Below the pieces are notes generated by a model that was not told the DNA's origin, ran no database searches, and saw only the letters and a list, made by a program, of their open reading frames with translations. From contig NZ_PYJN01000022.1 of NCBI RefSeq assembly GCF_003025035.1, forward strand, positions 62,001 through 126,000: a stretch of 64,000 nt of DNA, in the 5' to 3' direction. Source of the stretch: Rhizobium sp. SEMIA4064 (GTDB lineage: Bacteria > Pseudomonadota > Alphaproteobacteria > Rhizobiales > Rhizobiaceae). Shown here piece after piece: positions 58,455 to 64,000 of this stretch; the stretch's first letter is position 1; each line of letters opens with the position of its first letter. The position numbers and the translations under genes were made by a program.

Positions 58455-58889
58455 TCATCCTGTCCCTGCGCGAAGGGGGTTGACGATGTCGAGGCCCCAA
58501 AAGTCCGCCTCGTTGTCCGTTGCGATAATGCATTCATTCGCAATTGCCACGGAGGCGATCAACATGTCCATGGGGTCACGCTGTCGCCCGGCCGCTCGCC
58601 CCTCCGCCATGAGTTGCGCCCATATTAGGGCAGCACTCTCGTCGAAGGGAAGAATGCGTCCGGCAAAATATGCCAACGGTCCCTGTGCGCCAAGAAACCA
58701 GGTTTCGAGATCGTCCCGTTTGCGTCCTGCTGGCTTGATCAAAATCCCACGCTGAATCTCGGCGATCGTGGACGCTGCGATGAAGAGGTCATCATCTATC
58801 TGTGCTTGAAACCAGCCGGCAAGACTAGGCGCCGGCTCCGGCTTGACCGTATTGCTGATAATATTGGTATCGAGCAAATAACGGGTCAA
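58455..58889 (-). CDS. PIN-domain toxin, VapC-like
   Basis: A 144-residue PIN-domain ribonuclease. The catalytic acidic residues appear in RYLLDTNIIS (D7), STIAEIQRG (E44), DPMDMLIASVAI and the C-terminal ATDNEADF. Such toxins cleave RNA, often tRNA. Its ATG overlaps the stop of the antitoxin gene as ATGA, the usual toxin-antitoxin coupling. It stands between gpsA and the yciI/EVE genes. Confidence 0.9.
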   Translation of the reverse strand: MTRYLLDTNIISNTVKPEPAPSLAGWFQAQIDDDLFIAASTIAEIQRGILIKPAGRKRDDLETWFLGAQGPLAYFAGRILPFDESAALIWAQLMAEGRAAGRQRDPMDMLIASVAIANECIIATDNEADFWGLDIVNPLRAGTG

Positions 58890-59185
58890 AGATCGATCTC
58901 GCGCACTTCGCCGTGAACCCGTTCAAGATCGAGATCCGCTCCAACAAGCGGCGAACTGCGCAGCCACGCATAAACGCCACCCTTCTTCTTCGGCTCGCCG
59001 GCGATCGCCTGGTTCAGGACATTACGGATATGGGCCGCATCGGTCCCCCCTTCCGCCAGACGCCGCGCGAGCGAGCGAATGAGCGCACGATCGCCATCAA
59101 GGCCAAGCACCTCGAAACGGGCTAGACCACGTTCTTCAAGACGCGACCGATAATTTTTGATTGCACGCTTTTGGGAACTGCTCAT
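58886..59185 (-). CDS. Antitoxin partner of the PIN toxin
   Basis: A 99-residue protein upstream of and overlapping the toxin gene. The basic N-terminal half (SQKRAIKNYRSRLEERGL, ARFEVLGLDGDRALIRSLAR) may hold the DNA-binding part and the C-terminal SPLVGADLDLERVHGEVREIDL probably binds the toxin. It is not a clear VapB, RelB or Phd family member to my reading. The ATG at 59185 has GGAGG ahead, while a longer frame to 59245 runs through the repeat operator. Confidence 0.8.
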   Translation of the reverse strand: MSSSQKRAIKNYRSRLEERGLARFEVLGLDGDRALIRSLARRLAEGGTDAAHIRNVLNQAIAGEPKKKGGVYAWLRSSPLVGADLDLERVHGEVREIDL

Positions 59186-59200
59186 CGCGGCCTCCGACTT

Positions 59201-59224
59201 ATTACCAGTAATATATCCAGTAAT
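59201..59224 (-). promoter_or_regulatory. Direct-repeat operator candidate ahead of the antitoxin
   Basis: CCAGTAAT occurs at 59205-59212 and 59217-59224, exactly 12 bp apart, in the AT-rich gap before the antitoxin ATG. ATTACCAGTAAT (59201-59212) is also nearly palindromic. The position fits autoregulation by the toxin-antitoxin complex. Confidence 0.5.
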
Positions 59225-59246
59225 CGCCCCACACTCAAGCGCCAAG

Positions 59247-60236
59247 TCATTCCGTCGTAATCGGCCGCGTCATCAACTGCTCGATTGCCGTCGGGATATC
59301 CAGTTTGCCGTCGATGATGGCCGAGACCGCTTCGGCGATCGGCATATCGACCCCAAGCTTGCGTGCCAGCCGCGCCGCGATGGAGGCGGCATAGGCGCCT
59401 TCGACGAGATCGCCATGCGATGGGTCCGCCGCCTCGCCGCGGCCGAGCGCGATGCCGAAACGCAGGTTGCGGGATTGGTGGCTGGTCGCGGTCAGCACGA
59501 GATCGCCGAGGCCAGAGAGCCCGCGCACCGTTTCCGCCTTGCCGCCCTTGGCGCAGACAAAGCGCGACATTTCCGCCAGACCGCGGCTGATCAGCGCCGC
59601 GCGTGCCGAATCGCCGATGCCGCGCCCTTCGACAATGCCGCAGGCAATGGCCAAAACATTCTTCAGCGCGCCGCCAAGCTGCACGCCGACGCGATCGTCG
59701 GACGCATAGAGACGGAATGTCGGCCCGGAAATCGCCTGCGCCAGTCGTTCCGCCACCGCCATGTCGCCGGCGGCGATCGCCATTGCCGTCGGCAGGCCCT
59801 TGGCAATATCGGTCGCAAAGCCCGGACCGGAGAGAACCGCGATGGCGTGATGCGGCAATTCCCGCTCCAGCATGTCGGTCAAGAGATCGCCGGAGACCTT
59901 GTCGATGCCCTTGGCACAGGTAACGACGACGGCATCCTCTGCGAGATAAGGTCCGTAATGACGTGCCGCATCCGCCTGCGCCTGCGACGGCATGGCAAAC
60001 AGCACGATGCCGGCGTCCGAAACCGCGTCCGGCTCGGCGGAAAATTGCAGCGAATCCGGCAAATCGATACCCGGCAACGCCGCATCATGGATCCGGTCAG
60101 CGCTGAGATCGGCCATGACAGCCGCATTGCGCCCGACCAGTGTCACCTGGCTCTTACCGGTCAAGGCGATGACGGAGGCGAGCGCCGTGCCGAAGGCGCC
60201 GGCGCCGATCACTGCAATGCGTTCATTGCCGCTCAT
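59247..60236 (-). CDS. gpsA: Glycerol-3-phosphate dehydrogenase, NAD(P)-dependent
   Basis: A 329-residue cytoplasmic enzyme that makes sn-glycerol-3-phosphate for phospholipids. The N-terminal cofactor motif [16 protein letters not shown], the central [16 protein letters not shown], the catalytic lysine segment [27 protein letters not shown] and [19 protein letters not shown] are intact. Its ATG overlaps the tsaD stop by 4 bp (ATGA), so both are translationally coupled. Confidence 0.97.
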   Translation of the reverse strand: MSGNERIAVIGAGAFGTALASVIALTGKSQVTLVGRNAAVMADLSADRIHDAALPGIDLPDSLQFSAEPDAVSDAGIVLFAMPSQAQADAARHYGPYLAEDAVVVTCAKGIDKVSGDLLTDMLERELPHHAIAVLSGPGFATDIAKGLPTAMAIAAGDMAVAERLAQAISGPTFRLYASDDRVGVQLGGALKNVLAIACGIVEGRGIGDSARAALISRGLAEMSRFVCAKGGKAETVRGLSGLGDLVLTATSHQSRNLRFGIALGRGEAADPSHGDLVEGAYAASIAARLARKLGVDMPIAEAVSAIIDGKLDIPTAIEQLMTRPITTE

Positions 60237-61330
60237 GCCTTTGCTCCTCGTTTGCCATGCCCCAAAAGAGTCTCCGCCTTCTGATCGAGCGGCCAGCGCG
60301 AGCGCGGCTGCACATCGAGGCCGTCGGGTGCCGCGCCTGTCGCCATGCGCTCCAGCCCCGCCCAGGCGATCATCACGGCATTATCGGTGCAGAGCCGCAG
60401 CGGCGGCGCGATGAAACGGAACCCATTGAGATCGCAGAGTTCCTGTAGCGTGCGCCGCAGCTCGAGATTGGCCGCGACCCCGCCGGCAACCACCAGCGCC
60501 GGCTTGTCCGCCGTCTTCGGAAATTCCTTCTTGAAGCGCTGCAGGCCGCGCCCGATCCGGTCCTTCAAGGTGCGCGAAATCGCCTTCTGGAAGGAGGCGC
60601 AGATGTCGGCGATATCCTGTTCGGTCACCGGCGCGATCGCCGTTGCCGCCTGCCGCACCGCGGTCTTGAGGCCGGAGAAGGAGAAATCAAGGCGGGTCTC
60701 GCCGACCAGCGGCCGCGGAAAATCGAATCGATCCGGATTACCGTTCTTCGCCGCCTCTTCGACCGCCGGACCACCGGGATAGGGAAGACCGAGCAGCTTC
60801 GCCGTCTTGTCGAAGGCTTCGCCCAGCGCATCGTCGATGGTCGTGCCCCAGCGCTCGTATTCGCCGACGCCGCGCACCAGGATCAATTGCGTATGGCCGC
60901 CGGAGACGAGCAGCATCAGATAAGGAAAGGTGAGACCATCCGTCAGCCTTGCCGTCAGCGCATGGCCCTCTAAATGGTTGATAGCGTAGAGCGGCTTGCC
61001 GGTCGCCCTCGATATCGCCTTGCCGGTCATCAGCCCGACGAGCAGGCCGCCGATCAGACCGGGACCGGATGTGGCAGCGATGGCATCGACATCGGACAGC
61101 GACACATTGGCGCGCTTCAGGGCCTCGTCGATCAACGTATCCAGCGCCTCGACATGGGCCCGCGCAGCAATTTCGGGCACGACGCCGCCATAGGCGCTAT
61201 GCTCATCCAACTGGCTCAAAACCACGTCGGAGGCAATCGTGGCCGTGCCGTCGTCCCGGCGCTCGACAATGGCCGCGGCGGTTTCGTCGCAGCTTGTTTC
61301 GATGCCGAGAATGCGAAGAAATGGCGCCAT
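60233..61330 (-). CDS. tsaD: tRNA N6-threonylcarbamoyladenosine transferase TsaD
   Basis: A 365-residue ASKHA-fold protein that completes the t6A37 modification of ANN-decoding tRNAs with TsaB and TsaE. The N-terminal [16 protein letters not shown], the metal site [10 protein letters not shown] (H119 and H123), [10 protein letters not shown] and [14 protein letters not shown] are diagnostic. It is divergent from hemC across 84 bp and coupled to gpsA downstream. Confidence 0.98.
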   Translation of the reverse strand: MAPFLRILGIETSCDETAAAIVERRDDGTATIASDVVLSQLDEHSAYGGVVPEIAARAHVEALDTLIDEALKRANVSLSDVDAIAATSGPGLIGGLLVGLMTGKAISRATGKPLYAINHLEGHALTARLTDGLTFPYLMLLVSGGHTQLILVRGVGEYERWGTTIDDALGEAFDKTAKLLGLPYPGGPAVEEAAKNGNPDRFDFPRPLVGETRLDFSFSGLKTAVRQAATAIAPVTEQDIADICASFQKAISRTLKDRIGRGLQRFKKEFPKTADKPALVVAGGVAANLELRRTLQELCDLNGFRFIAPPLRLCTDNAVMIAWAGLERMATGAAPDGLDVQPRSRWPLDQKAETLLGHGKRGAKA

Positions 61331-61414
61331 GGAAGCTGTTCGTTGCCTGTTGGTCGATTGCGATGAAGCGGAAATATGGTTACGGGAACTGTCGGTAACA
61401 ACGGATCAAAGCGG

Positions 61415-62344
61415 ATGCAAACAAAACCTTTCCGGATCGGCACGCGTGGCAGCCCACTTGCGTTGGCGCAGGCGCACGAGACCCGCGACCGCCTGATGGC
61501 GGCGCATGGCTTGCCGGAGGAGATGTTCGAGATCGTCGTTCTGAGCACCAAGGGCGACCGCATTACCGATCGTTCGCTGGCGGCGATCGGCGGCAAAGGC
61601 CTGTTCACGGAAGAGCTGGAACAGAAACTGATCACAGGCGAACTCGACTTTGCCGTTCATTCGGCCAAGGACATGGCGACGAAGCTGCCCGAAGGGCTGT
61701 CGCTATCTGCCTATCTGCCGCGCGAAGATATCCGCGACTCCTTTATTGGCCGCACCGCGCCGAAGCTGATCGAGCTGCCGCACGGCGCGACCGTCGGCTC
61801 TGCGTCGCTGCGCCGCCAGGCGCTGATCCGGCGCCTACGTCCCGATATCAACGTCATTGTCTTCCGCGGCTTGGTCGAAACGCGGCTGCGCAAGCTGGAA
61901 GAAGGCCAGGCGGACGCAACCCTCTTGGCGCTTGCCGGCCTGAAGCGGCTCGGCAAGGTGGATGTAATCACCGACATTCTCGACCCGGACGAATTCCCGC
62001 CAGCGCCGGCACAAGGTGCGATCTGCATCGAAAGCCGCATCGGTGACGACAGGACGAACGACCTGCTCTCCGCCATCAATGACGGACCGACCTTCGACAC
62101 CGTTTCGTGCGAGCGCGGTTTCCTGGCAGCGCTCGACGGCTCCTGCCGCACGCCGATTGCCGGCTATGCTGTCTGCGAGGGCGATCACATCAGGTTCTTC
62201 GGCATGATCCTGACGCCCGACGGCCAGCAGGTGTACACCACCACCATCGAAGGTCACCGTCGGGATGCCGAGGCGCTCGGCACCAATGCCGGCCAGGCGA
62301 TCCGCGCCGAAGCAGGCACCACCTTCTTCGAAAACTGGACCTGA
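61415..62344 (+). CDS. hemC: Porphobilinogen deaminase (hydroxymethylbilane synthase)
   Basis: A 309-residue heme-pathway enzyme that joins four porphobilinogens. [19 protein letters not shown], the ALKTLPTxx-like region [16 protein letters not shown] and RREDIRD-like [11 protein letters not shown], and the cofactor cysteine in [12 protein letters not shown] (about 240) are present. The ATG at 61415 is preferred because the family begins near [11 protein letters not shown]; the upstream frame to 61376 is non-conserved. hemD follows after 6 bp. Confidence 0.97.
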   Translation: MQTKPFRIGTRGSPLALAQAHETRDRLMAAHGLPEEMFEIVVLSTKGDRITDRSLAAIGGKGLFTEELEQKLITGELDFAVHSAKDMATKLPEGLSLSAYLPREDIRDSFIGRTAPKLIELPHGATVGSASLRRQALIRRLRPDINVIVFRGLVETRLRKLEEGQADATLLALAGLKRLGKVDVITDILDPDEFPPAPAQGAICIESRIGDDRTNDLLSAINDGPTFDTVSCERGFLAALDGSCRTPIAGYAVCEGDHIRFFGMILTPDGQQVYTTTIEGHRRDAEALGTNAGQAIRAEAGTTFFENWT

Positions 62345-62350
62345 TACCGG

Positions 62351-63079
62351 ATGCGCGTCGTCGTCACCCGTCCTGAGCATTCGGGTGAACGCACCGCCCG
62401 CAGGCTTGCGGAGATGGGGCATGAGGCAGTGCTCCTGCCACTATCAAAGCCTGTCCGCCATGTCGACGCGACCCGACAAGCCCTGTCGAACACCGAGGGC
62501 ACTGTTGCCGTTACCAGTGCCGAAGCTATCCGCACATTGGGCGCGATAGGCCAGCCCCTCAAGCCTCATCTCAGCCGCCCGCTTTTCGCAGTCGGCAAAG
62601 CGACCGCTGACGAGGCTCAAAAACTTGGTTTCATCCATGTTTTCGCATCCGAGGGCAGCGGCGCCGAGCTGGCGGAACTGGTTTCCCGCGAATGGACCGA
62701 TATTTCTCAAGCCCCGCTGCTCTATCTCGCAGGTTCACCACGCGCCGCAGGTTTCGAAGCAAGATTGAAGGGGCTGAATATCCCGTTCCAGACGGTCGAG
62801 TGCTACCGGATGCAGGATATCGTCATCGACGACGCGACCCTTCGCCGGCTCTTTCTCGATGCTTCCGCCGATGCGGTGCTGCTCTATTCGCATCTGACGG
62901 CGAAACGATTCTTCAGCCTGCCTTTCCTGCAACGCCACTCGAACCTCCTCACTTCGACAAGATTCCTCTGTCTTAGCGAAGTGATTGCCGAGGCCGTCCC
63001 GACTTCGCTGCATTCTCATGTGGATATCGCTAATATGCCGGATGAAGACAGCCTTCTGGCGCTTCTTGCCGCGAAGTGA
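62351..63079 (+). CDS. hemD: Uroporphyrinogen-III synthase
   Basis: A 242-residue enzyme that cyclises hydroxymethylbilane to uroporphyrinogen III. Sequence is poorly conserved in this family, but RVVVTRPEHSGERTARRLAE, VTSAEAIRTL, FAVGKATADEA and a C-terminal LLYSHLTAKRFF are typical. Placement 6 bp after hemC supports the call. The following Mic60-like gene begins 79 bp later. Confidence 0.93.
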   Translation: MRVVVTRPEHSGERTARRLAEMGHEAVLLPLSKPVRHVDATRQALSNTEGTVAVTSAEAIRTLGAIGQPLKPHLSRPLFAVGKATADEAQKLGFIHVFASEGSGAELAELVSREWTDISQAPLLYLAGSPRAAGFEARLKGLNIPFQTVECYRMQDIVIDDATLRRLFLDASADAVLLYSHLTAKRFFSLPFLQRHSNLLTSTRFLCLSEVIAEAVPTSLHSHVDIANMPDEDSLLALLAAK

Positions 63080-63158
63080 GGTCGCAATTTTGATCTAAGC
63101 TCTTTCCATAATCGACTTGTCTGTCTACTTTCGCTGCAGCGCATGAAAAGAGGACCTC

Positions 63159-64000
63159 ATGGTATCGGGAAATCCGCCAAACCATTCGAAGCCCAACGAT
63201 GAGCCGATCACGATTGATCTGGAAGCTGAGGAAACCGCTCAAGCCGCGGCTTCCGAAGAGATGACGGAGCGCCATCACAGCGAACCCGGCAGCTCGTCCG
63301 CCAATGAGGTGGAAATACCGCCGGAAACGGAAAAGGAGCCGTTAGAGGAGGAGGCCGATCGGCCAGTCGCGGAAACTGCGGCGGAAGATGAAAAGGTCGC
63401 AACCGCCCCCGAACCAGAACCCGCGCGTTCCTATGCCGAACAACCCTCCGCGCCCCAGCGGCAGCCCGGCGCAACGTCTGGCCTGATCGCCGCGGGCATT
63501 GTCGGCGGCCTGATCTCCCTCATCTGCGTCGGCGCCATCCAATATGCCGGCCTCCTGCCCGGCAGCAGGCCGGCAAAAGATCATTCCGCCGATATTGCCG
63601 CGCTTAGCGACGAAATCGACGGCCTGAAGCAGACCGTGTCCAAGCTCGCCGGTGCTCCATCGCCCGACGCCACCCTTACCGCCCGCGTCGCAGCCCTCGA
63701 GACAGCGGCCGCCAACAATACGGCCGCAGGCGGATCGTCGGGTACGAGTAGCGGCGATGCCGACCAGAAGATCGCCGCGCTCAGCGCCGAAGTGGATCAA
63801 TTGAAGGCGAGCCTCGCCCAGGCGACGCAAAGTCAGGCCTCATCCGACGCCGATGTCAGCAAGCGTCTTGAAGACGCTGAAAAGAAGCTGAACGCGCCTA
63901 GCCAGGAAAGCGCAGTCGCCCGCGCTATCGCGGCGGCGGCCCTGAAGGCGGCGATCGATCGCGGCGGCCCATTCCAGCCGGAGCTCGATACCTACGCCAA
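63159..64000 (+). CDS. Mic60/mitofilin-like membrane protein (3' end outside the window)
   Basis: An open frame from ATG 63159, preceded by AAAGAGGACC, runs off the end of the window after 280 codons. The first 100 residues are acidic and Pro/Glu-rich; a single hydrophobic helix (GLIAAGIVGGLISLICVGAI, about 108-132) is followed by a long segment with heptad-like charge pattern (AALSDEIDGLKQTVSKLAG, AALSAEVDQLKASLAQAT), a coiled coil. This matches alphaproteobacterial Mic60 homologues, which are known to lie next to heme genes and shape the inner membrane. The C-terminal mitofilin domain itself is not in view. Confidence 0.8.
   Translation, partial: MVSGNPPNHSKPNDEPITIDLEAEETAQAAASEEMTERHHSEPGSSSANEVEIPPETEKEPLEEEADRPVAETAAEDEKVATAPEPEPARSYAEQPSAPQRQPGATSGLIAAGIVGGLISLICVGAIQYAGLLPGSRPAKDHSADIAALSDEIDGLKQTVSKLAGAPSPDATLTARVAALETAAANNTAAGGSSGTSSGDADQKIAALSAEVDQLKASLAQATQSQASSDADVSKRLEDAEKKLNAPSQESAVARAIAAAALKAAIDRGGPFQPELDTYA

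Overview
The window looks like chromosomal DNA from a member of the Rhizobiaceae (Rhizobium/Agrobacterium group, Alphaproteobacteria). The evidence is GC-rich coding sequence with strong third-position bias, the TCA-cycle order mdh-sucCD-sucAB-lpd, an atpHAGDC operon without the Fo genes, a tsaD/gpsA block facing hemCD, and short rhizobial palindromic repeats between genes. Exact species cannot be fixed from sequence alone. About 65 protein genes are supported. I see no rRNA, tRNA, CRISPR array, prophage or recognisable defence island.

Layout. 1-2.1 kb: arginase (5' end cut by the window) and ornithine aminotransferase, an arginine-degradation pair. 2.15-4.22 kb: an IS5-type element whose terminal repeats also enclose an AraC-GyrI regulator; the transposase is frameshifted. 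4.4-5.0 kb: a lone cheW between two related repeats. 5.0-14.0 kb: a formate module on the minus strand: LysR regulator, NAD-dependent molybdenum formate dehydrogenase fdsGBA, its maturation factor fdhD, fdsD, and an OFA-type oxalate/formate transporter. 14.1-20.8 kb: small regulators and metabolic genes, including glpR-like/glpD and a divergent soxR/FMN-reductase pair with an almost canonical SoxR box. 20.8-25.7 kb: a catabolic operon (iron alcohol dehydrogenase, aldehyde dehydrogenase, enolase-superfamily enzyme) with a divergent LysR regulator. 25.7-30.7 kb: F1 ATP synthase operon. 30.9-37.6 kb: a small membrane protein, priA, an acyltransferase, xerC, a TraB/GumN protein and a DUF2867-like gene.

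37.7-49.8 kb is a long minus-strand TCA block: mdh, sucC, sucD, sucA, sucB and lpd, with accessory genes wedged between them (DUF1579-like, YciI-like, two small exported proteins, an SDR and a LysE exporter). 49.9-56.2 kb continues with zapE, an Omp19-like lipoprotein, an RlaP-type nucleotidyltransferase and sdhCDAB. Together these encode 2-oxoglutarate to oxaloacetate except fumarase, next to the ATP synthase that uses the resulting proton-motive force. 56.5-63.1 kb: an exported Gly/Tyr/His-rich protein, a probable ETF-beta lysine methyltransferase, an EVE protein, a YciI protein, a PIN toxin-antitoxin pair, gpsA, tsaD, and divergent hemC-hemD. The window ends inside a Mic60/mitofilin-like gene.

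Most of the window is ordinary core metabolism. The least explained features are the regulator-carrying IS, the palindrome at the formate regulator/operon boundary, hairpins that may control translation of sucA and of the formate LysR gene, the accessory genes inside the TCA operon, and the toxin-antitoxin pair between gpsA and its neighbours. I did not find a convincing wholly new multi-gene system.
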